From Atopostipes suicloacalis DSM 15692 (lineage in GTDB: Bacteria > Bacillota > Bacilli > Lactobacillales > Carnobacteriaceae_A), in assembly GCF_900129085.1 (NCBI RefSeq), contig NZ_FQUF01000007.1, forward strand, positions 17,146-81,145: DNA of 64,000 nucleotides, read 5' to 3'. Below the pieces are notes generated by a model. That model was not told the origin of the DNA and searched no databases. It saw only the letters and a list, made by a program, of their open reading frames with translations. Positions 35,787-45,180 of this stretch are shown here, piece by piece; the first letter of the stretch is position 1, and each line of letters opens with the position of its first letter. The translations under genes were made by a program, and so were the position numbers.

Positions 35787-38030
35787 TTATTTAGTCGTAT
35801 CTGAATTTTGGTCTCGGTCTACTTCCTGATTATTTTCTACATTATCTGAATTATTTTCTTCATCAAGATTTTCTTCGTCATCCGATGGGTCAATCATGTC
35901 ATCTTCTTGATTCTCATCAAGTTCTGGAGCATTAGTTTCATATAAATCTGCGGTACTTTCTCCACCGTGTTGACTAATTAAACTTGTGTCAGATTTCGGA
36001 TTATTTTTTAAATCACTCATCTGATCTTGATACTGATACGTATTTGGTTCCCAAGATTCTAACGCCTTTGGTTGATAAAATCTCAATAAATCCAAACTTA
36101 ATAATTTATCTGAATTCGTGAGACGCTCGCGTCCGTGATCAGCGCGTTCTTTAAGTTCAGTTATTTCTTCTTCACTTAAAGTATCATCTAATATCTCCCC
36201 TGTTTCAGCATCATAAATATGAGAACCAATAAAGTGATAGTTAGGTGTAAGCACATTTCCGTTACGGAATGGTACGAGCTCTTCATTTTCTTCAGACAAT
36301 AAATCTTGTCCCATAAATAGGTAAGAATCTGTTTCAACACCTAATAAATGAAGGAGTGTTGGGAGTAAATCAACTTGACCACCGTATGTTTCTTTAATTT
36401 CTCCATCCGAATAACCTGGAATATGGAACATTAAAGGCACACGTTGCATTTGAACATTTTCAAAGTCTCCCCATTCATCTGCATCATAACCTAATAATGG
36501 TGCTAAATAAGGGTTACGCATATTTGAATTTCCATAATGGTCGCCAAAGATGACGATAATTGAATTATCATATAACCCTGAGTCTTTTAGCCAAGTAAAG
36601 AATTCTTCAAAAGCTTCATCCGTATAACGCATAGTTTGGAAGTAAGAATTTACCGTATCATCCTGTGTATTTGCTTTTGGAATACTCGCATTTTCTTCTT
36701 CTAACGGATATGGGAAATGATTCGTCAATGTTAAAAACTTAGAATAAAAGGGTTGCGGTAATTGTTCAATATATTCAACTGAATCATGGAAGAACAATTT
36801 ATCTTTTAGACCATAATCTAAAGTTCGTCCCTCGCCCATATCATAATATTGAGAGTCGAAAAAATAATCATAGCCTAAATTTTTATAGGTTCCTGTTCGG
36901 TTCCAAAAAGTTCCAGTATTTCCATGGAAAGCAGCTGTAGTATAGCCTTTTTCTTCCCCTAATATCTTAGGAGCGGCATGAAATGTGTTATCAGATCCTA
37001 ATGTATGGAAAGCACTTCCCTCTGGTAAACCAAAGAGTGAATTTTCTGCTAATACTTCAGCATCTGATGATTTTCCTTGACCCGTTTGATGGAAGAAATT
37101 ATCAAAACTGATGGTAGAATCATCATGATAGAGACTATTTAAAAATGGCGTCACTTCATAACTGTTTCCATCTTCATCTTCTAAATCGTAATCCATCATA
37201 AATTGTTGACCACTTTCAAGAACTAAAGTAATCACGTTTCGCCCTTCGGCTAAGCCAAAGTATTCATCATTAGGCACAGCATTATTTTCTTTAGCAAACT
37301 CAAAGACTTCATTTAAATCCCCTTCGTCTGCTTGTGCGCGGATTCGGTTATTCCGAACCGTTTGATAGGCATCATATCCAGTGTAAAAATTGATACCAAG
37401 ATATTTCACTATATAGTTTCGGTCAAATGTACGTGTTAACAACTGTGAACGATCGGATTCAGCTAAAACTAAATTTCCAAAGAGTAAAGCGAGTCCAGAT
37501 AATGAAGCTGCTACTGCATAACGTTTATAGAAAGGCTTCTTTTCTTGAATAACATTTGTTTCGCTAGCTTTAACTTTTCTTCGAATTAACCAAGTTAAGA
37601 AAGCAAAGTCTACCCAATAAGCGATATCCCAAACTCTTAACATCACAAAGAAAGAAGAGATTAAACCAGAGCTGACGTTGGAGCCACCTTCAAGACCAAG
37701 ATTTCCTAAGATTGTTGAAAGTGTCATAAAATCAGCAAATTCTCGGTAATAGAGAACATTTATATAAAGCAATAAACTAATGATAAAATACATCACTAGC
37801 ATAGAGTAACCCGATTTCTTTGTATCTTTAAAATACAAAGATAACGAGAGTAAAACCATACTTGTGGCAAATGGATTAATCCAAAGAATGAATGTTTGAA
37901 CTGGTCCACTTACCCCCAAATTAAATTCTGTATAATAAGCCAACATTGTTTTAGCCCAAAATAGAATCAACGCTAAGACAAAAAAGATTATTCTATTTTT
38001 ATTGGGTAATTTTTCTTTTAAAAAATTCAC
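35787..38030 (-). CDS. ltaS: lipoteichoic acid synthase (polyglycerolphosphate type)
   Basis: Membrane enzyme that polymerises glycerol phosphate from phosphatidylglycerol onto the glycolipid anchor. Five N-terminal transmembrane helices (residues about 15-205) are followed by an extracellular sulfatase-fold domain with GQGKSSDAE at the active site and later metal ligands in VIFGDHYGN. At 747 aa it is about 100 longer than S. aureus LtaS because of an acidic, Asn/Glu/Asp-rich tail. The usual catalytic Thr of GKTSD is Ser321 here. Translation starts at GTG with AGGAGG 9 nt upstream. Its terminator has been split by an IS element. Confidence 0.93.
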   Translation of the reverse strand: MNFLKEKLPNKNRIIFFVLALILFWAKTMLAYYTEFNLGVSGPVQTFILWINPFATSMVLLSLSLYFKDTKKSGYSMLVMYFIISLLLYINVLYYREFADFMTLSTILGNLGLEGGSNVSSGLISSFFVMLRVWDIAYWVDFAFLTWLIRRKVKASETNVIQEKKPFYKRYAVAASLSGLALLFGNLVLAESDRSQLLTRTFDRNYIVKYLGINFYTGYDAYQTVRNNRIRAQADEGDLNEVFEFAKENNAVPNDEYFGLAEGRNVITLVLESGQQFMMDYDLEDEDGNSYEVTPFLNSLYHDDSTISFDNFFHQTGQGKSSDAEVLAENSLFGLPEGSAFHTLGSDNTFHAAPKILGEEKGYTTAAFHGNTGTFWNRTGTYKNLGYDYFFDSQYYDMGEGRTLDYGLKDKLFFHDSVEYIEQLPQPFYSKFLTLTNHFPYPLEEENASIPKANTQDDTVNSYFQTMRYTDEAFEEFFTWLKDSGLYDNSIIVIFGDHYGNSNMRNPYLAPLLGYDADEWGDFENVQMQRVPLMFHIPGYSDGEIKETYGGQVDLLPTLLHLLGVETDSYLFMGQDLLSEENEELVPFRNGNVLTPNYHFIGSHIYDAETGEILDDTLSEEEITELKERADHGRERLTNSDKLLSLDLLRFYQPKALESWEPNTYQYQDQMSDLKNNPKSDTSLISQHGGESTADLYETNAPELDENQEDDMIDPSDDEENLDEENNSDNVENNQEVDRDQNSDTTK

Positions 38031-38181
38031 TTTTAAAGACCTCCTGCATGTTAAGTATAACTGCTATTGTTAGTACTCACATTTGCTCACTGGCTATTCT
38101 ACAATAAAATGAAATGAATCGCAATCTTTTCATCCGAATTCAGCCCTTAGCCTTAGGAAGAAAACGAGAACAACGTGGAAA

Positions 38182-38226
38182 AATAAAGAAACAAAAAGAA
38201 TGAATATTTTATCATATTTCTTTATT
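38182..38226 (-). terminator. terminator of the two-component operon
   Basis: AATAAAGAAA pairs with TTTCTTTATT around an AT-rich loop of about 25 nt. It overlaps the histidine kinase stop codon and ends in T-rich sequence. The stem has few G-C pairs, so strength is uncertain. Confidence 0.45.
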
Positions 38227-39655
38227 CTTCTACTTTCTTCAGTTTTTTTCTAGGGAACTTTATAATAAACGTTGTCCCTTTATTTAATTCACTTTTCACG
38301 TCTATATCCCCATCATGAAGTTCTACTAGCTGCTTAACTATAGGTAAACCTAAGCCAGATTCGCCATATTTCGTATTTTTCCGAGAGGAATCTGCTTTAT
38401 AGTAACGATCCCATATATTTTCCATCTGTTCTGCTGACATACCAATCCCATTATCAGAAATGATGATATGACTGGACTCTTTTGTCTCTGCAGCATCTAT
38501 CGTTATCATTCCATTCGTCGTAAATTGAAGGGAATTTTTTATTAAATTAACAATAATCTGCTTAAAACGATCAAAATCAGCGTACACCATGATATTTTTG
38601 ACATCTTCATTAAGAACAATTTCATTATTGGATTCAATAGCAATTGGCGTGAGCTGTTCCGTAATTTCCGTCATCGCTTCATTTAAGGGGAAATGATGTT
38701 TATTTAGGACAATTCGATTGGACTGGATATTTTCGTAATCTAGATTTTCATTGACAAGGCGAATTAAACGCGTGGTTTCTTTTCGCATAATTTTAATACT
38801 GCGCATTTCTTGTTCTTCATCAAAAACATTGTACTCCAGTCCCTCTAGGAGACCATTAATTGTGGTTAGAGGTGTACGCATTTCATGTGCTACATCTTGC
38901 ATAAAAGTTTTACGTCTTTCTTCAAGGTGTAACACTTCACTCCGCCATTCTTTCAATGCTTTAATCATTTTATTAAAATCAGCAGACAAGCGATCAATTT
39001 CATCACGATTACTGTGGCTAATATAAATATCATAGTCGCCCGTTGCTACCTTTTGAGTAGCTTTACTCAACCGGTTTACCCGATAAACCAAGTAAAAGGA
39101 AAGAAGTAAACTTACGACTACTGCAAAAATTGTTGAAATAAGAAAAGCTTTTAAAACATTTCCTTTCAGTTCATCCATATTGTTTTCAATATAACTTACT
39201 GGACGTCCCAAGCCAATAAACCCTTGATATCTATGATCTTTTGTAAAAATTGGAACATAAATAGAGACCGTATCACGATTATTTTTTCTTAACGTATTTG
39301 GCTTCGTTCGGAGAAGTAAAGATTCACCCGCTTTTAATGTTTTCAAGTCTTGTTCAGACAAGTTTGATTGAAAGTCTTGATTTATTTGAGGATATTCTAA
39401 TTCTCCTTCTTGATCAAATATCCCATATTCAATCCCTTGATTTCCAAAAATCTGGTTATAAGAATTTAATTGATTTTCATCAAAACCAGTCTCTTCAATT
39501 AAGCTTGCATAATTTAAAAAGGTCTCTTCTACTTCGTTAATTACCTGATTCCGGCCAAAATGAATAATTGAAAAGGACGTAATTGACATCAGTGTAAGAA
39601 TGACTAATAAAAATCCGAGCATTAATTGATAGATGTATGGAAATCGCATTCTCAT
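38222..39655 (-). CDS. sensor histidine kinase
   Basis: Membrane kinase of 477 aa. Transmembrane helices lie at about residues 8-30 and 168-190, enclosing an extracellular sensor of about 135 aa. A HAMP linker follows (YRVNRLSKATQKVATGDYD), then the phospho-acceptor His in DVAHEMRTPLTTINGLLEG and a HATPase domain with NLIKNSLQF, DNGIGM and GESGLGLPI. The signal is unknown. Its ATG overlaps the response regulator stop by 4 nt. Adjacent to ltaS, but a functional link is only suggested. Confidence 0.92.
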   Translation of the reverse strand: MRMRFPYIYQLMLGFLLVILTLMSITSFSIIHFGRNQVINEVEETFLNYASLIEETGFDENQLNSYNQIFGNQGIEYGIFDQEGELEYPQINQDFQSNLSEQDLKTLKAGESLLLRTKPNTLRKNNRDTVSIYVPIFTKDHRYQGFIGLGRPVSYIENNMDELKGNVLKAFLISTIFAVVVSLLLSFYLVYRVNRLSKATQKVATGDYDIYISHSNRDEIDRLSADFNKMIKALKEWRSEVLHLEERRKTFMQDVAHEMRTPLTTINGLLEGLEYNVFDEEQEMRSIKIMRKETTRLIRLVNENLDYENIQSNRIVLNKHHFPLNEAMTEITEQLTPIAIESNNEIVLNEDVKNIMVYADFDRFKQIIVNLIKNSLQFTTNGMITIDAAETKESSHIIISDNGIGMSAEQMENIWDRYYKADSSRKNTKYGESGLGLPIVKQLVELHDGDIDVKSELNKGTTFIIKFPRKKLKKVEE

Positions 39656-40362
39656 TCAAAATCACCAGAATCATCAAATTTATACCCGACACCCCAGACG
39701 GTTTGAATCACTTGAGGTCCATTTTTTAATAATTTTTGTCGTAATTTTTTAATGTGTGCGTCTACCGTGCGTTCATCTCCAAAATACTCATACTCCCAAA
39801 CTTGTTGAAGCAATTGTTCTCTTGAGAAAACTCTTCGAGGGCTATTAGCCAAGGTAAACAGTAAATCAAATTCCTTAGGAGTTAAATCTTCTAATGGTTC
39901 TCCATATAAAATGATTTCTCTTGTATTTTTATTTATTTTTAAATTTTCTGTGTCGATATCATAATTGCTTTTTGCTTCTACGACTTCTCCAGGCATTTCT
40001 ACTCGTCTTACTGTAGACTTTATACGTGCCACTAAGGTTAATGGACTAAAAGGTTTTGTCACATAGTCATCAGCACCAATTTCTAAGCCAATTACTTCAT
40101 CACTTTCAGTATCTTTAGCTGTTAACATAATAATTGGAATTTGCGAATCAAACTTTCTGACTTCCCGACAGATCGTCATCCCATCAAGTGAAGGAAGCAT
40201 AATATCTAAAATCAATAAATCATACATTTCTTGATTATTTTTATATTCATCTAAGCCCTCTTGACCATCATGAATGAATGTCACCTGCCAATTTTCTTTT
40301 TCAAAAAACATCTGAAGCATTTCACAAACGGATTCGTTATCTTCTATCATCAAAATGTGCAT
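39652..40362 (-). CDS. OmpR-family response regulator
   Basis: Response regulator of 236 aa. Receiver domain residues 1-120, with the phospho-acceptor Asp in LLILDIMLPS, acidic pair at the N-terminus (MIEDNE) and conserved Lys in DYVTKPFSP. A winged-helix DNA-binding domain follows (residues about 135-232), with EFDLLFTLANSPRRVFSREQLLQQVW and RTVDAHIKKLRQKL. Partner of the overlapping kinase gene. Confidence 0.93.
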   Translation of the reverse strand: MHILMIEDNESVCEMLQMFFEKENWQVTFIHDGQEGLDEYKNNQEMYDLLILDIMLPSLDGMTICREVRKFDSQIPIIMLTAKDTESDEVIGLEIGADDYVTKPFSPLTLVARIKSTVRRVEMPGEVVEAKSNYDIDTENLKINKNTREIILYGEPLEDLTPKEFDLLFTLANSPRRVFSREQLLQQVWEYEYFGDERTVDAHIKKLRQKLLKNGPQVIQTVWGVGYKFDDSGDFE

Positions 40363-40559
40363 TGTAATCCCTCATTTTCTATAATTAACCTCATTATATA
40401 GTATACGACGAAAATATGAAGAATTTATTATGTTTTTAAGATAAATCCCCTATCGACACTCAAAAGTAAGCGATAAAAAAGAACAACTTCCCTCTTTTAA
40501 AGAGAAGCTATCCTTTTTAACCTTTTATTTTAAATTTTCTACCATTTATTCTTTTCTAT

Positions 40560-40916
40560 TTAGTTTTTCGCCTGCTTTTGGCGATTTCTGCGTCGGGTTG
40601 AATTCCTTGGTTGTAAAAAATGAACACTATCTACTAACATTTCTACAACATAAACGGTTTGTCCTTTATCATTTTCATAATTGCGAGATTGAATTTTACC
40701 ATCCAAACCTACCAGATTTCCTTTGTCACAATATTCTTCAATAAGTTCCGCCCGTTTACCCCATGCTACAAAATTAATAAAATCCGTTTCTTGACCATGA
40801 TCCACTTTATACGTTCTTGGGATGGCCAAAGTATTATTCATCACTATTTTTCCATCTCCAACTTCCCTTAGTTCTACATCACGAACAATTCTTCCGACAA
40901 CAGTTAATCGATTCAT
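40560..40916 (-). CDS. short single-stranded DNA-binding protein (SsbB-like)
   Basis: OB-fold SSB of 118 aa: MNRLTVVGRIVRDVELREV, TDFINFVAWGKRAELIEEYCDKG and LVGLDGKIQSRNYE match the family. It lacks the long Gly-rich linker and the acidic DDDIPF-like tip of the replicative SSB, and ends in a basic tail (STRRRNRQKQAKN). It therefore resembles the accessory SsbB class linked to competence in Firmicutes. It is monocistronic and near the murA-mbl cluster, not near rpsF/rpsR. Confidence 0.85.
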   Translation of the reverse strand: MNRLTVVGRIVRDVELREVGDGKIVMNNTLAIPRTYKVDHGQETDFINFVAWGKRAELIEEYCDKGNLVGLDGKIQSRNYENDKGQTVYVVEMLVDSVHFLQPRNSTRRRNRQKQAKN

Positions 40917-41099
40917 TCGATCCCTCCTAAAATATTTATCAGATCTTTATGAAACTAAAGTGAGCCAATCATTTCATAAAAACCCTCTATATATATAATT
41001 TGCATAAAAATCGCATTTTCTCGAAAAAACTTTTAAATATTGCGTTTTTTTATTTTAGGAGAAAATTCTCTAAAAAAGACTCAAATTTAACGTAAAACC

Positions 41100-41143
41100 T
41101 AAAAAAAGTGCCGGCTAATCTTCACAGATTAACCGACACTCAA
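41100..41143 (-). terminator. terminator of the mbl-epuA transcript
   Basis: On the minus strand the stem runs GTGTCGGTTAATCT with AGATTAGCCGGCAC around GTGA, followed by seven T residues. It lies about 55 bp after epuA and is the strongest intrinsic terminator in this part of the window. Confidence 0.88.
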
Positions 41144-41194
41144 AAGATAAAGAAAATGCTCTTATCTTTTATTATTTAATTTTTCACTTTAGAA

Positions 41195-41383
41195 CTAAAA
41201 AACAAAATTTAAAATATGCTCCCAAAGTTCTCGATTGAAAATGTCCATTGGGTTTGCACCATCACCAATAACACTATATCCTAGCATGGCTCCAACCGCA
41301 AAAGCTACTATAATTAATAAGACGATTAACAAAAATCGTAAAAGATAAAATAATGTGCTTTTTAAAACATTGGTCCAATTCAT
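41195..41383 (-). CDS. EpuA family small membrane protein (annotated in databases as RNA polymerase beta subunit-like)
   Basis: Protein of 62 aa with one long hydrophobic helix (residues about 10-36) followed by GYSVIGDGANPMDIFNRELWEHILNF, the EpuA signature ending (IGDG.NP..IF....W.HI). Members are found next to mbl/murA in Lactobacillales. Database names linking them to RNA polymerase are historical, and EpuA has been connected with choline-binding surface structure in pneumococci. It follows mbl by 30 bp and shares its transcript. Confidence 0.8.
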   Translation of the reverse strand: MNWTNVLKSTLFYLLRFLLIVLLIIVAFAVGAMLGYSVIGDGANPMDIFNRELWEHILNFVF

Positions 41384-41413
41384 TTTTAGCCTGCTTTCTA
41401 AATAAGGTGATTA

Positions 41414-42403
41414 TTAATTCCTTTGGAGTTTGTTGATATTTTCTAATAAAATACCTGTTCCTAAAGCCACTGAATCTAGTGGACTTTCTGCTTTAAATAC
41501 AGGGACTTTCAATTCTTGCACTAACAATTGGTCAATACCATGTAACATTGCCCCACCACCTGTAGTAATGACACCATGGTCAATAATATCCGCTGATAAT
41601 TCAGGAGGTGTTTTTTCTAAGACATCTTTTGCAGCTGAGATTATTTCTTGCATAGATTCTCTTGTTGCCTCTAAAGTTTCATTTGAAGTCATCGTCACTG
41701 TTTTTGGCAAGCCTGAAACCATATCACGTCCACGAATATCTATTGATTCCTTACGTTCTTTATCGAAGACCTCACCAATTTCAATTTTAATATTTTCAGC
41801 TGTACGGTCACCAATTAATAAGCCATGTTTTCTTTTTACGTATTCTTTAATATCGTAATCTAAAGAATCTCCAGCTTTTTTAATAGACATACTGGTTACA
41901 ATGCCTCCCATAGAGAGAACTGCAACGTCAGTTGTTCCACCACCAATATCAATGACCATATTTCCACTTGGTTGGAAGATATCCATACCTGCACCAATTG
42001 CTGCTACTTTTGGCTCTTCTTCTAAATAAACATTTTTACCCCCAGCTTTTTCAGCCACTTCAATGATTGCCTTTTGTTCGATAGCTGTAACGTTTGTTGG
42101 AGTACAAATAATGATATTTGGCTTTGATAAAAAGCTCTTTACATTAATTTTATCGATAAAATAAGCCAGCATAGCTTCTGTAATATCAAAATCAGCAATG
42201 ACTCCGCCTTTTAATGGGCGAATGGCTTTAATATTTCCTGGAGTACGTCCCACCATTAAATATGCTTCTTCACCAACAGCTAATACTTCACGAGTATTGG
42301 TATCTATTGCCACGACTGCTGGTTCATTAATAACAATTCCTTTACCTTTTATGTGAACAAGAACATTGGCTGTTCCTAAATCAATCCCTATATCTTTTGC
42401 CAT
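41414..42403 (-). CDS. mbl: MreB/Mbl-type actin-like cell-shape protein
   Basis: Actin homologue of 329 aa that guides lateral wall synthesis beneath the membrane. Nucleotide-binding segments are DIGIDLGTANVLVHIKGKG, ICTPTNVT, MVIDIGGGTTDVAVLSMGG and TTGGGAMLHG. The position behind murA and before epuA favours Mbl. The start is set at ATG 42403 (MAKDIGID): AGGAGGAAA lies just upstream. The frame is open to 42439, but the extra 12 residues (MNPSEDSGGNRF) would run through that ribosome-binding site. Confidence 0.93.
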   Translation of the reverse strand: MAKDIGIDLGTANVLVHIKGKGIVINEPAVVAIDTNTREVLAVGEEAYLMVGRTPGNIKAIRPLKGGVIADFDITEAMLAYFIDKINVKSFLSKPNIIICTPTNVTAIEQKAIIEVAEKAGGKNVYLEEEPKVAAIGAGMDIFQPSGNMVIDIGGGTTDVAVLSMGGIVTSMSIKKAGDSLDYDIKEYVKRKHGLLIGDRTAENIKIEIGEVFDKERKESIDIRGRDMVSGLPKTVTMTSNETLEATRESMQEIISAAKDVLEKTPPELSADIIDHGVITTGGGAMLHGIDQLLVQELKVPVFKAESPLDSVALGTGILLENINKLQRN

Positions 42404-42587
42404 GAATCTATTTCCTCCTGAATCTTCACTTGGGTTCATCTATTATCTTGAATCAATTAATATTTTTAATTACCGGATTTTATTCATCCTGTCTATTTTA
42501 CTGGATAAATAAACAAAATACAATATTCAATCGCTAGAAACTATACAGGTCAATATTATAACCATAAACATTTGATTAATCCAGTAA

Positions 42588-42631
42588 AAAAAGACCTTCA
42601 ATATTCATAGAAGAAATAGAAAGTCTTTCAT
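42588..42631 (-). terminator. murA terminator
   Basis: AAAGAC pairs with GTCTTT, with TTC/GAA extending the stem inward, then a T run on the minus strand, about 30 bp after the murA stop. The middle of the stem is imperfect. Confidence 0.6.
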
Positions 42632-42658
42632 TATTTTTATTTAGTTTAATTCATTGCT

Positions 42659-43954
42659 TTAAACTTCTTGTTTTTCTGCTACTTTTTCTTCGGTTCCTGA
42701 TACACGTTCTATGTTTGCGCCTAATGCAGCAAATTTTTCATGCAGTTTATAATAACCACGATCTAGGTGATTAATGGCTGTCACACGCGTATATCCTTCA
42801 GCAATTAATCCTGCTAGAATTAATGCCGCTGAAGCACGTAAATCAGTAGAAGCGACTTCTGCCCCTTCAAGTGTTTTTCCGCCATTTATAATTGCTGATT
42901 GTCCATCAATAAGGAAGTCGGCATTCATTTTTCGCATTTGTTCTAAATGCATAAAACGATTTTCAAATACTGTTTCATTGACTACACTTGTTCCTTTTGC
43001 TTTTAGTTGGGCAATCGTCATTTGTGCTTGCATGTCGGTTGGGTAACCTGGATAAGGTTGTGTTTTGATATCCGTTGGTTTTAGTTCTTTTGGTCCAATC
43101 ACTCGAACCCCTTTTTCTTCTTCAGTGATTGTAACGCCCATTTCACGTAATTTAGAAATCAGTGGACGATTATGTTCAGAGACACAATCTTCAATGAGAA
43201 CGTCACCTTCTGTAATAGCAGCAGCAACCATATAAGTTCCACTTTCAATACGATCTGGAATAATTGAATGGTTTGTTCCAGTCAATTCAGAAACTCCTTC
43301 AATTCGGATGGTTTCTGTTCCAGCTCCCACTACTTTGGCACCCATTAAGTTTAAGTAATTTGCTAAGTCAACAATTTCGGGTTCACGTGCCGCATTATCA
43401 ATGGTTGTTTCACCTTTTGCAAGAGTTGCAGCCATCATAATATTTTGGGTTGCACCTACACTTGGAAAATCTAAGTAAATATCTGCTCCCTGTAATTGAT
43501 CAACCGTTGCTTCTAAGTATCCATTTCCTTGTTCAATTTTAGCACCCATCGCTTCAAAACCTTTTAAATGTAAATCAATTGGTCTCGATCCAATGGAACA
43601 ACCTCCTGGCATAGCCACATAGGCTCTTCCATTTCTAGCTAATAAAGGTCCCATAACCACAATAGATGCGCGCATCTTATTCATAAATTTAAAAGGGGTA
43701 TCAGATTTCAAAGGCATCGTTGCATCCACGGACATAGTCTTTTCATCTTCATTAAAATCAATCGCAATATTTAAGTATTGTAAAACTTCTTTCATAATAT
43801 AAACATCTGATAGCAAAGGAATATTTGTAAATTTACTTGGTTTCTGTTCGCCTAAGATACTCGCTGCTAATATCGGCAAAGCCGCATTCTTAGCACCTTC
43901 TATTTCTACAGTACCTGTAAGACGATTACCACCCTTTACAATAATCGAATCCAT
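42659..43954 (-). CDS. murA: UDP-N-acetylglucosamine 1-carboxyvinyltransferase
   Basis: First committed step of peptidoglycan synthesis: adds enolpyruvate to UDP-GlcNAc. The 431-aa protein has the EPT fold, beginning [24 protein letters not shown]. The active-site Cys is present in [13 protein letters not shown], so it should be fosfomycin-sensitive. Arg in [12 protein letters not shown] and the family's final domain are intact. Gram-positive bacteria often have two MurA copies; this one sits at the conserved DUF1146-murA-mbl site. Ribosome-binding site GGAGG is 8-9 nt from the ATG. Confidence 0.96.
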   Translation of the reverse strand: MDSIIVKGGNRLTGTVEIEGAKNAALPILAASILGEQKPSKFTNIPLLSDVYIMKEVLQYLNIAIDFNEDEKTMSVDATMPLKSDTPFKFMNKMRASIVVMGPLLARNGRAYVAMPGGCSIGSRPIDLHLKGFEAMGAKIEQGNGYLEATVDQLQGADIYLDFPSVGATQNIMMAATLAKGETTIDNAAREPEIVDLANYLNLMGAKVVGAGTETIRIEGVSELTGTNHSIIPDRIESGTYMVAAAITEGDVLIEDCVSEHNRPLISKLREMGVTITEEEKGVRVIGPKELKPTDIKTQPYPGYPTDMQAQMTIAQLKAKGTSVVNETVFENRFMHLEQMRKMNADFLIDGQSAIINGGKTLEGAEVASTDLRASAALILAGLIAEGYTRVTAINHLDRGYYKLHEKFAALGANIERVSGTEEKVAEKQEV

Positions 43955-44165
43955 TATAAAATACCTCCAGCATATTTTTAATCACCACAATGGTTCATTT
44001 CTTAAGTTCGTTATTTATTCATTTTTTTAAACGTTGATGGTTATAAGTAAAGAAAATAACTTTCAACTCACGAGCAATTATCATTATTATTATCATTTTT
44101 TTCAGTATAACAAAACTTATCTCACAAATTAAAGATGAAGCCTTAAAAATTGAAGGAAATTAAGT

Positions 44166-44399
44166 TTACTGAAAAAAAGTCAATAGATTTTGTGAATAAT
44201 TCATAAAATCTAAGAAAAAGTTACTTACTGTATAACCAATAGTTATAGCAAATAACACATAAAAAACTCTCAATTGCTGGGGAGCATTCTTTTTAAATAA
44301 ATGATCTGCTCGTAAACTTTGTGAAGCCCAGTAACTAAGTCCTATAAAAAATAAATGTGAAAATAAAGTAATCAATGACTGTACTCGAATAAATTCCAT
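44166..44399 (-). CDS. DUF1146 family membrane protein
   Basis: Protein of 77 aa with two transmembrane helices (residues about 8-27 and 45-65) joined by a basic loop (LRADHLFKKNAPQQLR). It matches DUF1146 (YwzB of B. subtilis), whose genes lie between the ATP synthase operon and murA. Function unknown. Only 57 bp separate it from upp, with no ATP synthase genes in between. Confidence 0.8.
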   Translation of the reverse strand: MEFIRVQSLITLFSHLFFIGLSYWASQSLRADHLFKKNAPQQLRVFYVLFAITIGYTVSNFFLDFMNYSQNLLTFFQ

Positions 44400-44456
44400 A
44401 GAGTATCCCTTCTTCTGAAATCTGTTCTCTAAATCAATGAGACATCATTTTAAAAA

Positions 44457-45092
44457 TTAAAGTGTACCGTAAAGTCTATCTCCAGCATCTCCTAAGCCTG
44501 GAACAATATACGCATCATCATTTAATTTTTCATCTAGTGCAGCTGTGTAGATTTCTACTTCAGGATGAGCTTCTTGTAAAGCTTTAATCCCTTCAGGAGC
44601 TGCTACTACACAGATAAATTTAATGTTTTCTATTTTGGCTCCGCGTTCTAAGACAGAATCTATTGCTGCAATTGCAGAACCTCCAGTAGCTAACATTGGA
44701 TCTACCACATACATATGGCGATCTTCTAGATTATTAGGCATTTTTACGAAATATTCCACAGGTTGCATGGTTTCTTCATCACGATAAAGACCTACATGAC
44801 CTACACGTGCTGCAGGAATTAAGTCTAAAATACCATCTACCATACCGAGCCCTGCTCTTAAGATAGGGACGACAACTACTTTTTTACCTGTTAATGTTTT
44901 TTGGATTGTTTTTCCTATAGGTGTTTCAATCTCAACTTCTTCGAGTGGTAAGTCCCTAGACACTTCATAAGCAAGTAAACGAGCGACTTCATTAACTAAT
45001 TCTCGAAAATCTTTTGTACCTGTATTTTTATCGCGAAGGATTGTTAGTTTATGCTCGATTAAAGGGTGTTTTAAAACATGAAAGTTTTCCAT
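44457..45092 (-). CDS. upp: uracil phosphoribosyltransferase
   Basis: Salvage enzyme making UMP from uracil and PRPP. It has 211 aa, the usual length. The PRPP loop is [17 protein letters not shown] and the uracil-binding C-terminus is [16 protein letters not shown]. The order tsaC (ywlC)-upp fits the B. subtilis region, with glyA missing between them. ATG start after AGGAGC. Confidence 0.97.
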   Translation of the reverse strand: MENFHVLKHPLIEHKLTILRDKNTGTKDFRELVNEVARLLAYEVSRDLPLEEVEIETPIGKTIQKTLTGKKVVVVPILRAGLGMVDGILDLIPAARVGHVGLYRDEETMQPVEYFVKMPNNLEDRHMYVVDPMLATGGSAIAAIDSVLERGAKIENIKFICVVAAPEGIKALQEAHPEVEIYTAALDEKLNDDAYIVPGLGDAGDRLYGTL

Positions 45093-45180
45093 TTTTTTAG
45101 CTCCTTTTTTTATACTGCTTTTTTCATCCTTACAATATTACTAAATATATCAACTAAAATCTACTCTTTTAAAAAGATTA

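Noticed and set aside
41430..41858. 142-codon plus-strand frame
   Set aside because: It is antisense to the mbl gene, Ser-rich from reversed codons, without a ribosome-binding site.
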